From assembly GCF_003667275.1 (NCBI RefSeq), contig NZ_RCNV01000008.1, forward strand, positions 112,685 to 176,684: 64,000 nt of DNA, written 5' to 3'. The stretch is from Mesonia aquimarina (GTDB taxonomy: Bacteria; Bacteroidota; Bacteroidia; Flavobacteriales; Flavobacteriaceae). Of this stretch, positions 8,554-16,879 are shown piece by piece. A model generated the notes under the pieces. That model searched no databases and was not told where the DNA came from. It saw only the letters and a program-made list of their open reading frames with translations. The translations under genes were made by a program, and so were the position numbers. Position 1 is the stretch's first letter, and the number at the start of each line of letters is the position of its first letter.

Positions 8554-10148
8554 AAAAATACGCATCAAAATATTTACCATTAATTATTGGCACAGCCTGT
8601 GCTTTGGGTGTTTTTTTGGGATCTTCTTTAGATTTTTCAGATTCATCTGAAAGTTTATTTACCTCAAACCCAAAAAAAGAAAAGCTCAATCGATTAATAG
8701 ATTATATAGACTATGAATATGTAGATGAGGTAAATACTGATAGTATTGTAGATGTTACAGTAAATAATATCCTCAAGAATTTAGATCCACATTCTACTTA
8801 CATTCCGAAGCAGAATTACGAAGAAGTTGCCGAAAATATGAAAGGTGATTTTGTAGGAATTGGAATTAGCTTTTATAAAATTAATGACACTATTGCTGTT
8901 ATTCGTCCCTTGCCCGACAGTCCGAGTGAAATGGCAGGAATAGAGGCCGGTGACCGTATTCTGTACGCGAATGGAATTCCTTTATTTAATCAGGAAATTA
9001 CAAACGATTCTTTAATGCATATCTTAAAAGGAGAAATTAATTCAACAGTCGATTTAAAAGTACATCGTCAAGGACAAAAAAAATTGTTAGACATTAAAGT
9101 TGAACGAAGTCTAATTCCCATTAAAAGTGTTGATGCAGCTTATATGCTCAATTCAAAATTAGGTTATGTAAAGGTCAATCGTTTTGCTGAAACCACGTAT
9201 GATGAATTTGAGAAAGCTATAAAAAAGCTGCTTAAGGAAGGTGCTTCAGAATTGGTGCTGGATTTAAGAGATAATGGTGGAGGCTATTTAGATGAAGCCG
9301 TAAAAATTGCCGATGAATTTTTACAAAAAAATACGCTTGTTTTATTCACCAAAAACAAAAACGGAAACATAGAAAAAACGTTTGCCACCAAAAAAGGGCG
9401 ATTTGAAAATAGTAAAATCTATGTGCTTATTAATGAAAATTCTGCTTCAGCTAGCGAAATTGTAGCCGGAGCTCTGCAAGATAATGATGTAGGAACTATT
9501 GTAGGTAGACGTTCTTACGGAAAAGGTCTGGTACAACGTGAAATGGAACTTGGCGATGGGAGTGCTGTGCGCTTAACTGTTGCGCGATATTATACACCTA
9601 CCGGAAGATCTATTCAAAAACCTTACACAAATGGAAATAAAGCTTATCATCGAGAATATCAAAATAGGTATAGAAACGGAGAACTAGTTCATAAAGACAG
9701 CATAACGGTAAACGATTCCTTAAAATATACCACGCCAAAAGGCAAAATTGTGTATGGCGGCGGCGGTATTATTCCTGATGTTTTTGTGCCGAAAGATATT
9801 AATCAGCAAAAAGAAAGTTTAACGTATATGCTACGTGGCGGGGTAATGGATCGATTTATTTTTAATGAACTGGAAAAGGATCGTAAATTTTATAATCAGT
9901 TGAGTTTAGAAGAGTTTAGTAAAGAGGATATTGTTACCGAAAATACGGTGCAAGAATTTATAGATTACCTACGTCAATTTAATTATGATTATAAAACAGG
10001 AACTTATAAAAGTTTACTCAAGCAATATTTAAAAGCAACTATGGCCGAGCAACTTTTTGGAAGCAATGCCTTTGAGAAAATTGTGAATCAAAATGATGCG
10101 ATGATTCAAAAAGTTCTTCAATTAGATGAAAAAGCAACTAACAATTAA
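8550..10148 (+). CDS. S41-family C-terminal processing protease
   Basis: The protein (532 residues) starts at a TTG that overlaps the upstream stop codon; the sequence then reads KKYASKYLPLIIGTACALGVFLG, a single N-terminal membrane anchor. A PDZ domain lies at about 90-180 (GDFVGIGISFY, AGIEAGDRIL). The S41 protease domain follows: GYVKVNRFAETTYDEF, LDLRDNGGGYLDEA, the nucleophile Ser in NENSASASEIVAGAL and the Lys of RSYGKGLVQ, giving a Ser/Lys dyad. CtpA-type proteases trim or degrade periplasmic proteins. The C-terminal 130 residues match the longer flavobacterial form. Its stop shares the bases TTAA with the stop of the convergent 65-residue gene. Confidence 0.93.
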   Translation: MKKYASKYLPLIIGTACALGVFLGSSLDFSDSSESLFTSNPKKEKLNRLIDYIDYEYVDEVNTDSIVDVTVNNILKNLDPHSTYIPKQNYEEVAENMKGDFVGIGISFYKINDTIAVIRPLPDSPSEMAGIEAGDRILYANGIPLFNQEITNDSLMHILKGEINSTVDLKVHRQGQKKLLDIKVERSLIPIKSVDAAYMLNSKLGYVKVNRFAETTYDEFEKAIKKLLKEGASELVLDLRDNGGGYLDEAVKIADEFLQKNTLVLFTKNKNGNIEKTFATKKGRFENSKIYVLINENSASASEIVAGALQDNDVGTIVGRRSYGKGLVQREMELGDGSAVRLTVARYYTPTGRSIQKPYTNGNKAYHREYQNRYRNGELVHKDSITVNDSLKYTTPKGKIVYGGGGIIPDVFVPKDINQQKESLTYMLRGGVMDRFIFNELEKDRKFYNQLSLEEFSKEDIVTENTVQEFIDYLRQFNYDYKTGTYKSLLKQYLKATMAEQLFGSNAFEKIVNQNDAMIQKVLQLDEKATNN

Positions 10149-10342
10149 GCTTCAGATTTACGCTTAATTTCTCTTGATATTAATAAAATAAGCATTAAAA
10201 CAATTACGCAAAGCGAGCATAAAACGCAAGCTAAGGCAATGCTACTTTCTTTGCCAAATAAATTATTAAAGTCAAGCAAAGTACTGTTGTAGATTAACAT
10301 TCCAATTGCTGAAAGTATTAAAAAGTAGATAAAATATTTCAT
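10145..10342 (-). CDS. Small two-helix membrane protein
   Basis: This 65-residue protein has two predicted membrane helices, residues of about 3-20 and 37-57, with a short polar loop (FNNLFGKES) between them and a basic tail (REIKRKSEA). No family is recognised. It begins two bases after the marC-like stop on the same strand and is very likely co-transcribed with it. The good signal of two helices and the tight spacing make it a real gene rather than a chance frame. Its stop overlaps the stop of the S41 protease gene. Confidence 0.72.
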   Translation of the reverse strand: MKYFIYFLILSAIGMLIYNSTLLDFNNLFGKESSIALACVLCSLCVIVLMLILLISREIKRKSEA

Positions 10343-10344
10343 TA

Positions 10345-10920
10345 CTAGCTAAATAAATTTTGAATATTGGCTGCAAATAGTTTTACTGCGATGGCCAGTA
10401 CTATTACACCAAAAATTTTACGCACCACGCTAATTCCTTGCTTTCCTAAAATCCGTTCAATTTTCCCTGAAGATTTTAAAACCAAAAAAACAAAGATAAT
10501 ATTTATGATGATAGCCACAATAATATTAACAATGTGGTATTCTGCTCGTAAAGATAAAATAGTGGTCATAGTTCCGGCTCCAGCAATTAATGGGAATGCC
10601 AATGGCACAATAGCAGCTGTTTCGGGGGCATCATCTTTATAAAGTTGAATTCCTAAAATCATTTCTATAGCCAAGAAAAATAAAATAAAAGCACCGGCTA
10701 CAGCAAACGAGTTTACATCAATTCCAATAAGGTTTAATATTTCTTCTCCTACAAATAGAAAAACAACCATCAAAATACCGGCTACAATAGATGCTTTTTC
10801 ACTTTGTATGTGTCCCGCTTTTTTTCGTAAATCAACAATAATTGGAATACTGCCAATAATATCGATTACGGCAAATAAAATCATACTAGCAGTAACTATT
10901 TCCTTAAAATCAAAATACAT
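10345..10920 (-). CDS. MarC-family (UPF0056) inner-membrane protein
   Basis: The protein has 191 residues with six hydrophobic segments. The order MILFAVIDIIGSIPIIVDLRKKAG, AGAFILFFLAIEMILG, VPLAFPLIAGAGTMTTILSL is characteristic of the MarC/UPF0056 family; the PLAFPLIAGPG-like motif is the family hallmark. The function of MarC proteins is not established despite the old link to antibiotic resistance. A perfect TAnnTTTG -7 box lies 23 bases upstream (minus strand, 10944-10951). It is the first gene of a two-gene operon with the 65-residue membrane protein. Confidence 0.92.
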   Translation of the reverse strand: MYFDFKEIVTASMILFAVIDIIGSIPIIVDLRKKAGHIQSEKASIVAGILMVVFLFVGEEILNLIGIDVNSFAVAGAFILFFLAIEMILGIQLYKDDAPETAAIVPLAFPLIAGAGTMTTILSLRAEYHIVNIIVAIIINIIFVFLVLKSSGKIERILGKQGISVVRKIFGVIVLAIAVKLFAANIQNLFS

Positions 10921-10943
10921 AATCTCTGTCTTAAAAATGCGCG

Positions 10944-10951
10944 CAAAATTA
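10944..10951 (-). promoter_or_regulatory. -7 promoter box of the marC operon
   Basis: The minus strand reads TAATTTTG, an exact match to the Bacteroidota -7 consensus TAnnTTTG, 23 bases before the ATG. The upstream -33 TTG is only weakly placed. Confidence 0.5.
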
Positions 10952-11048
10952 ATTGAATTCTATTGAAACTAAAACCAAAGTGACTTAATATTTTTATAAA
11001 AAAAGCGGCTATTTTTTTGAGAGTTGTGGTATTCGGAAAAAATCCTTC

Positions 11049-11056
11049 TACCTTTG
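11049..11056 (+). promoter_or_regulatory. -7 promoter box of the DUF3109 gene
   Basis: TACCTTTG is an exact TAnnTTTG match ending only four bases before the ATG at 11061, so the transcript should be leaderless or nearly so. A TTG at 11024-11026 lies 22 bases upstream as a possible -33 element. Confidence 0.6.
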
Positions 11057-11060
11057 CAGC

Positions 11061-11627
11061 ATGTTTCAGTTAAAAAAGACTATCGTTTCAGAAGATATCC
11101 TGAAAAAGGATTTTGTGTGTAACCTATCGGCTTGCAAAGGTGCCTGTTGCGTAGAAGGAGAAGCTGGCGCACCGGTAGAAAAAGAAGAAGGCGAAATTTT
11201 AAAAGAAATTTACCCAAAAATTAAACCTTATTTACGTAAAGATGGAATTGAGTCGATAGAAAAGCAAGGACTTTATACAGAAAATGATTTTGGAGAATTA
11301 GAAACACCACTTGTAAACGGAGCAGAATGTGCTTACGTTACTTTTGATGATAATAACACAGCACTCTGCGGTATAGAAGCAGCTTACCGAGCCGGAGAAA
11401 TTGACTGGAAAAAACCAATTTCTTGCGAATTATATCCTGTGAGAATTCAAAAGTATTCTCAATTTTCAGCCGTAAATTATCACCGCTGGCCAATTTGTGA
11501 TGATGCTTGTAGTTTAGGAAAAGAGTTGCAAACCCCAATTTACAAATTTGTAAAAGAAGCTCTTATAAAAAAGTTTGGCGAAGATTGGTATGAAGAGTTA
11601 GCAGCAACGGCAAAAAGATTGAGCTAA
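11061..11627 (+). CDS. DUF3109 Cys-rich protein
   Basis: The protein has 188 residues and is unusually rich in cysteine. An N-terminal cluster VCNLSACKGACCVEG holds C20, C25, C29 and C30; further Cys occur in AECAYV, ALCGIE, SCELYPVR and WPICDDACSLG. This is the pattern of DUF3109, related to the YkgJ-type putative metal-binding proteins, and it suggests an iron-sulfur cluster or zinc sites. No signal peptide is present, so it acts in the cytoplasm; the function is unknown. Its ATG lies four bases after a TACCTTTG box. The stop codon is two bases from that of the convergent T9SS protein gene. Confidence 0.9.
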   Translation: MFQLKKTIVSEDILKKDFVCNLSACKGACCVEGEAGAPVEKEEGEILKEIYPKIKPYLRKDGIESIEKQGLYTENDFGELETPLVNGAECAYVTFDDNNTALCGIEAAYRAGEIDWKKPISCELYPVRIQKYSQFSAVNYHRWPICDDACSLGKELQTPIYKFVKEALIKKFGEDWYEELAATAKRLS

Positions 11628-11629
11628 AT

Positions 11630-14600
11630 TTATCGTTTTAATGTAAAATTAGCGACAAATTCTCTAGGTTCTCCGTTAATCTCATAAGTAACTCTAAACC
11701 AGTAGTCATTGCTGGGCATTTTAGTGTTATTGTAAAAGCCATTCCATCCTTTTTCTTGAGGATTTATGGTTGTTAGAAGTTTACCAAATCTGTCATGAAT
11801 GTAAATTACAGCTTCTTTGTGGAGGTATAAGTCTTCGATATTCCAATAGTCATTATAACCGTCATTATTTGGGGTGAAAAATTTAGGGTATTTTAAAACT
11901 AAGACTTCGGTACTTGTTTCTCCACAGTTACCAGTTTTTCCTTTTACAGTAATTGAATGTATTCCTGATGTGACATTTTTAAAAATGGCACTAGTTTGAA
12001 ATGGTTTGTTATCAAGTTGATATAAATACTCGCCAACACCATTAGTTATTATTACATTTATATTTGCTGAATCAGCAAAATCTTGAGTTTGCTTTACTTT
12101 AATAATAGGTTTAGCTGATTTTTCTACTATAATCTGTGTGGGTTTGTAATTGCAGTTTCCGCCGATATCGTCAGTTAGCTTTTCAGTTATAACAGTATAT
12201 TTGCCTGATTGTTTGGCATTGAAACTTGATCCGGTGTGAACTAAAGATTGGTTTAAATACCAATTCACTATAAATTCATTTGGATTTAAATTAGAATAAA
12301 GGGTAAGTTCAGAAATAAGTTTCCCAGTTTTAGTGTCAAAACATAATGTTCCACCTTCAATAGAAAGGTTTAATAGAGGATGAATTGTAAGATTAAAATT
12401 TTTCTCTATAAAACAGTTTGAGTTGGTGTTAGATTCAGCATAAACATATATTGTTTGTTGTCCTGGAGTAGATATTAAATATTCATTTTCTTCAATAAGG
12501 TCTACTTTATTGGGAGCTCTATAATAGTTTACAGTATAAAGATTATTAGATAAATTTGGAAGCATATATTTTTCGCAAATTTCTATGTCTTCAAATATTG
12601 ATAATTCTGGTGTTTCTGAAATAGTAACAGAAAAAGATGATTCATCTTCACAAGTAAATCGGTCGCCATTCTCAGCATAAATATATATGGTTTGACTAGT
12701 TTCAATTATTTTTCCAAAAGCTAATTGAGTGCCTTCTCCTCCAGGTTCAGTGAAATAATTACCGATGCTTAAATTCGGAAGTATATAGTTATTACAGGCT
12801 TCTACATTTTCAAAATCCTCAACTTCTATTCCTATGACATAAATTGTAAAAGTTTTTTCTTGAAAGCAAGGAGAGTTTTCGCCATTATCAAGGTAAATAT
12901 AAATAGTTTGGGTTTCGTTAATAATTTCACCAGGATTGAGTAATGTTCCATTTCCGTTTGGTTCTGTATAAAAATTGCCTACAGGAAGTGTCGGGAGTTC
13001 AAATGGTTCACAGGTATATACATCACTAAAATTCTCGATAAGCGGTAATGGGTTGTCTATAATTTCAAATGAGCTATTGTTTGTGCAAGTCCCATCATCA
13101 TTATAAATATAAATAGTTTGAGGTTCTGTAAGGATAGTGCCTGCGAATAGTTGAGTTCCTTCTCCTTCAGGTTCGGTAAAATACTCGCCATTTTGTAATT
13201 CTGGTAAGATGTAAAAATCTTCTTCACATGCTAATGAAACATCATCTAATTGATCTACCGGGGGGAGTTCTAAAATAGTAACGTTAAAAGAGAGGAAATC
13301 AGTACAGTTAGGATCAATAGCACTTTCGGCATAAATATATATGGTTTGGGAGTTTGTGATTACAGTTTCTCCCTCTATTTCAAACCCCTGACCTTCGGGA
13401 GCTGTACGATAAGTAACATTAGGTTGAGTTATGTTTGGTAATATATATTCTCCACATTCTGTAACATCTTCTTTAGGGTTTACAATTTTGATCAAAAAAT
13501 TGTTTTGATTAGTACAAGTTCCATCATCAGCAAAAATATAAATATTTCGTGATGAATAGATTGTGGTTCCTGGCTCAAGAATTTGTCCTTGTCCGTCGGG
13601 ATTTGTATAATATTTTCCATTGGTTAATTCTTGTAGAACATATGGAGAACAAGATAAAACGTTTTCCAAATCGTCTACTTGAGGGAGAGGTTCAATTTCT
13701 ATTGTATATGGTGTGTTTTGACAAATGACACCGTCAATTTCTGCATAATAATAAAGTGTTGTTGTGTCTTCTAAAATTGTTCCTCCTGGGATTTCAGTAC
13801 CATTACCACTAGGTCCATCGATAGCAGTATAAAATCCACCAACAGGAGGTACAGGAACAGTGTATTCTCCACACGATAATTCAGGGAGGTTGTATTCATC
13901 AATTAAGTTTATATAAAAGTCAGTTTGATTACTACATCCATTTTCATCAGGTCCAACTATAATCAGGTAAGTTCCGGATTCTTCAACGACATAACCGGGC
14001 TCTAATTCTTCACCGTCAGAATTTCTGTAGGTACCATTATTGATTTCAGGAAGTGTATAGCTACTACAAGCTACAACACTTTCTATATCGGGCGTTTCAG
14101 GAAGTGGGTTTTCAATTATGTCAAAACTATAATACATTAAACAGTCCGATCCATCTGTGGTGTGTAGTCTGATCCAAATAGTTTCTTCGGAAAAATTTGG
14201 AAAAAGGACATAAACAAGAGGGTTTTCTATAGCATTAACATTATTTTGAGCATCATCTAATGAAGTGAAAAAACTCCATTCAAAATCATCAATATTTTCA
14301 TTGCTTAATGAAAAGTAAATTCTGTTTATGAGATTAATAATATAACCTCCGTTTGAGAAACATAGATTTAGATCTGTGGGAGGGATTACGTTTGTATCGG
14401 TAAATGTTATTTGGTCAGAAACTTCACAATTACCATTATTGTTGTTAAGAATAAGTTCATAAGTTCCTCCTTGAGAAACCTCTAAAGTTGATGAATTTTC
14501 ACCATTGATGATTTCTCCATTTAATATCCAGGTATGATCGTAGATGTTTGAATTTAAGCCAGTATCTAATATTTCAATTTCACCAGGACAAAGTCGTTGG

Positions 14601-15409
14601 TCTTCTCCTAAGTCTAATGTGGTTTCAAAACTACCGGCTTCTATAAATATAGCAGAATCATAATCGCTATCATTAGAGTCGCCAATAATAAACCTTAGGC
14701 GATACGGATCGCCAGAATTTATGTTTGCCGAAGCTGTCATTATATTAGTGTAGCCTCTCATGTTAAGGGTAGATGCATTGGGATCAGAAACAACATAGGT
14801 ATTAAAAAGACTAGGGTTTTCAGAAGAGCAAGAATTATTATACAAATTGTTCCTTATGTTTTTTACAGAAATAGGTATTGTAGAAGATGGGAGTACAGCT
14901 AAGTTTTGAGACTGTTGAGTGTTTAAGTTAGTCAGAACAAAAGCAATAGCATCGTTAGAAACACATTGCCATTCGCCATATTCGTTTGAAGCGAAAAGAA
15001 AATTGAAGCTGAAACTGTTTGATAATGGGATAAAGTCGAATTCTAAATAAGCAACATCTGTAATTGTAACATCTTGTCCGGAGTTTTCTACAAGGCTTTG
15101 AAGGAATTCGTCTCCTTGAGTGTTTATTTGACTGCTTAGGTTATTGCCTGTATAAATACCTTCAGAAAAATTTGCTTCGCCACTTCGGATAATAATTCCT
15201 TCAGAAATAGGAAAACTCCCTTCATTATTGTTAAAACTAGATACTGATAGTGGAGACGAATACTCTGCGTTAGAAATTTCTATACATCCATCATTAATTA
15301 AAAAATTTATTAGTTCATCAGCAGGTGAATTATTGTTGTTAACAGAAATACTCTGTGAGAAGGTGATACTAAAAAGTAGTGAAAATAAAATTAATAAATA
15401 AAATTTCAT
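11630..15409 (-). CDS. Large secreted T9SS type B protein with choice-of-anchor L domain and eight internal repeats
   Basis: The 1259-residue protein has a signal peptide (cleavage near ITFSQS). Residues of about 25-260 match the choice-of-anchor L domain (LINDGCIEISNAEY, FNFLFASNEYGEW, CVSNDAIAFVL). An Ig/PKD-like domain follows at about 265-350. Residues of about 435-1013 hold eight repeats of about 72 residues, each with a Cys near the start (such as ACNNYILPNL), a central YFTEP-like turn and a strand like TIYIYAE. The last 90 residues (FFTPNNDGYNDYW to FTLKR) are a gliding-motility-type C-terminal domain, the type B sorting signal for export by T9SS. It is probably a cell-surface adhesin. 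No PorP/SprF-type partner gene is adjacent. Repeat and domain borders are by eye. Confidence 0.9.
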   Translation of the reverse strand: MKFYLLILFSLLFSITFSQSISVNNNNSPADELINFLINDGCIEISNAEYSSPLSVSSFNNNEGSFPISEGIIIRSGEANFSEGIYTGNNLSSQINTQGDEFLQSLVENSGQDVTITDVAYLEFDFIPLSNSFSFNFLFASNEYGEWQCVSNDAIAFVLTNLNTQQSQNLAVLPSSTIPISVKNIRNNLYNNSCSSENPSLFNTYVVSDPNASTLNMRGYTNIMTASANINSGDPYRLRFIIGDSNDSDYDSAIFIEAGSFETTLDLGEDQRLCPGEIEILDTGLNSNIYDHTWILNGEIINGENSSTLEVSQGGTYELILNNNNGNCEVSDQITFTDTNVIPPTDLNLCFSNGGYIINLINRIYFSLSNENIDDFEWSFFTSLDDAQNNVNAIENPLVYVLFPNFSEETIWIRLHTTDGSDCLMYYSFDIIENPLPETPDIESVVACSSYTLPEINNGTYRNSDGEELEPGYVVEESGTYLIIVGPDENGCSNQTDFYINLIDEYNLPELSCGEYTVPVPPVGGFYTAIDGPSGNGTEIPGGTILEDTTTLYYYAEIDGVICQNTPYTIEIEPLPQVDDLENVLSCSPYVLQELTNGKYYTNPDGQGQILEPGTTIYSSRNIYIFADDGTCTNQNNFLIKIVNPKEDVTECGEYILPNITQPNVTYRTAPEGQGFEIEGETVITNSQTIYIYAESAIDPNCTDFLSFNVTILELPPVDQLDDVSLACEEDFYILPELQNGEYFTEPEGEGTQLFAGTILTEPQTIYIYNDDGTCTNNSSFEIIDNPLPLIENFSDVYTCEPFELPTLPVGNFYTEPNGNGTLLNPGEIINETQTIYIYLDNGENSPCFQEKTFTIYVIGIEVEDFENVEACNNYILPNLSIGNYFTEPGGEGTQLAFGKIIETSQTIYIYAENGDRFTCEDESSFSVTISETPELSIFEDIEICEKYMLPNLSNNLYTVNYYRAPNKVDLIEENEYLISTPGQQTIYVYAESNTNSNCFIEKNFNLTIHPLLNLSIEGGTLCFDTKTGKLISELTLYSNLNPNEFIVNWYLNQSLVHTGSSFNAKQSGKYTVITEKLTDDIGGNCNYKPTQIIVEKSAKPIIKVKQTQDFADSANINVIITNGVGEYLYQLDNKPFQTSAIFKNVTSGIHSITVKGKTGNCGETSTEVLVLKYPKFFTPNNDGYNDYWNIEDLYLHKEAVIYIHDRFGKLLTTINPQEKGWNGFYNNTKMPSNDYWFRVTYEINGEPREFVANFTLKR
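12370..14105 (-). repeat. Eight diverged ~72-residue coding repeats
   Basis: The segment encodes eight tandem copies of a beta-rich module within the T9SS type B protein. Copies share the order Cys-x-x-Y-x-L-P-x-L, G-x-Y-F/Y-T-x-P-x-G-x-G, then Q-T-I-Y-I-Y. Copies 5, 6 and 7 are the most alike and copies 1, 2 and 8 the most diverged. Nucleotide similarity between copies is low, so these are old duplications. Confidence 0.75.
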
Positions 15410-15645
15410 TCCATCGATATTTATTTTAAATAATTAACTATAAATATACGTTTAATTGAATGATATTTTAATTTTTTTGAAATAAATATGATTCCTGAGA
15501 TGAAGGTTTTTTAAAACAACAATCATATTTTCTAAAGCCTTGTTTTTAAAGGTTTCTTTCTTTTTCATTTACACTAAATGTATGATTACGTGACATCTAT
15601 AAGTTTATGAAGTTGAGCCCTTATCCTGTCTGGCTTTAAGCGCTG

Positions 15646-15667
15646 TGTTAAAAACTTGTTGAAAAAG
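15646..15667. promoter_or_regulatory. Two adjacent direct repeats resembling DnaA boxes
   Basis: TGTTAAAAACT (15646-15656) is followed immediately by TGTTGAAAAAG (15657-15667). On the minus strand the cores read TTTTTAACA and TTTTCAACA, which resemble relaxed DnaA boxes (consensus TTATCCACA). They lie about 90 bases before the nrdB start. Confidence 0.4.
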
Positions 15668-15682
15668 TCAATGATTAATTTT

Positions 15683-15730
15683 ACTAAACAGGATATTAAT
15701 TTTCGATATTTGTTAGTCCCCTGTATTAGT
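15683..15730 (+). promoter_or_regulatory. Imperfect inverted repeat in the nrdB leader
   Basis: ACTAAACAGG at 15683-15692 can pair with CCTGTATTAGT at 15720-15730 with one bulged base. It ends 26 bases before the nrdB start and could be an operator or an mRNA structure. Confidence 0.3.
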
Positions 15731-15756
15731 ATTTCTTTAATCAAAAATTTAAAAAA

Positions 15757-16734
15757 ATGGCGCAAGTAGAACCAATTTTGCAAGAAAACAAAGATAGATT
15801 TGTCATATTCCCAATTCAGCACGAAGATATTTGGGAATGGTATAAAAAAATGGAAGCTAGCTTTTGGACGGCAGAAGAAATTGACTTACACCAAGATCTT
15901 TCAGATTGGGAAAACAAATTAAACGATGACGAGCGCTATTTTATAAAGCACATCTTAGCATTTTTTGCAGCTTCAGATGGTATTGTAAATGAAAATTTAG
16001 CCGAAAATTTCGTTAATGAAGTACAATATTCGGAAGCAAAATTCTTTTACGGCTTTCAAATAATGATGGAAAATATTCATTCTGAAACCTATTCGTTACT
16101 GATTGATACGTATGTAAAAGAAGAAAAAGAGCGCGATCGTCTGTTTAAAGCCATCGAAAACTTTCCAGCAATCAAGAAGAAAGCAGATTGGGCATTAAAA
16201 TGGATCGAATCCGATTCTTTTGCAGAACGTCTTATTGCTTTTGCAGCCGTAGAAGGAATTTTCTTTTCAGGATCGTTCTGCTCTCTATTTTGGTTGAAAA
16301 AACGTGGAATTATGCCGGGCTTAACCTTTTCAAATGAGTTGATTTCTCGAGACGAAGGTGTTCATTGTGATTTTGCCGTGCATTTACACAATAAGCATTT
16401 GGTCAATAAAGTTCCAAAAGAACGTATTAGGGAAATTTTAGTTGATGCATTAAATATCGAGCGTGAGTTTATAACTGAATCTTTACCGGTAAGCTTAATC
16501 GGAATGAACGCCAAATTAATGACGCAGTATTTAGAATTTGTAACCGACAGATTATTGATAGAGTTAGAATGCGAAAAAGAATATGGTACCGCTAATCCAT
16601 TTGATTTTATGGATATGATTAACCTACAGGGAAAAACAAATTTCTTTGAAAAACGCGTAGGCGAATATCAAAAAGCCGGTGTGATGAATAAAGATAAAGA
16701 AGATGACAGAATCAGTTTCGACGCCGATTTTTAG
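15757..16734 (+). CDS. nrdB: Ribonucleoside-diphosphate reductase, beta (radical) subunit
   Basis: The protein has 325 residues. It carries the class Ia di-iron set: D74 in [12 protein letters not shown]105 and H108 in [12 protein letters not shown], then Glu in [12 protein letters not shown] and Glu/His in [11 protein letters not shown]. Tyr98 in AKFFYGFQ is at the tyrosyl-radical position. The motif order and wording are closer to eukaryotic R2 than to E. coli NrdB. It pairs with NrdA to reduce ribonucleotides to deoxyribonucleotides. The gene lies 145 bases upstream of nrdA. Its long leader carries the DnaA-box-like repeats and an inverted repeat. Confidence 0.97.
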   Translation: MAQVEPILQENKDRFVIFPIQHEDIWEWYKKMEASFWTAEEIDLHQDLSDWENKLNDDERYFIKHILAFFAASDGIVNENLAENFVNEVQYSEAKFFYGFQIMMENIHSETYSLLIDTYVKEEKERDRLFKAIENFPAIKKKADWALKWIESDSFAERLIAFAAVEGIFFSGSFCSLFWLKKRGIMPGLTFSNELISRDEGVHCDFAVHLHNKHLVNKVPKERIREILVDALNIEREFITESLPVSLIGMNAKLMTQYLEFVTDRLLIELECEKEYGTANPFDFMDMINLQGKTNFFEKRVGEYQKAGVMNKDKEDDRISFDADF

Positions 16735-16776
16735 TCAACTTTTCACTCCAATCCAAAATTAAATAACCCGAAACCC

Positions 16777-16801
16777 ACTTAATTTTTTAACGGAATTAAG
16801 T
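16777..16801 (+). promoter_or_regulatory. Inverted repeat between nrdB and nrdA
   Basis: ACTTAATT (16777-16784) and AATTAAGT (16794-16801) form a perfect 8-base hairpin with a nine-base loop, 42 bases after the nrdB stop. There is no U-tract, so it is not an obvious terminator; it may stabilise or process the transcript. Confidence 0.35.
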
Positions 16802-16879
16802 TTAGAATAAGAAAAAATCAACCTTGCGAAACAGCGGCGAGCAGCCACTTTTTCCGCTTAATTTAAATAGAGTAGCGCT

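Larger units (their letters stand above)
15410..15756. other. 347-base regulatory gap upstream of nrdB
   Basis: The gap separates the divergent T9SS protein gene and nrdB. It holds two adjacent 11-base direct repeats at 15646-15667 and an imperfect inverted repeat at 15683-15730, listed separately. A small inverted repeat CATTTA-cac-TAAATG sits at 15566-15580. No convincing TAnnTTTG box precedes either gene. Frames within it look like chance. Confidence 0.5.

Noticed and set aside
10367..10642. 91-codon frame opposite the marC-like gene
   Set aside because: It is the complement of a strongly supported membrane protein gene; its composition follows from that.
15586..15822. 78-codon minus-strand frame upstream of nrdB
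   Set aside because: It overlaps the nrdB start and the repeat elements, has no signal or domain, and reads like chance.
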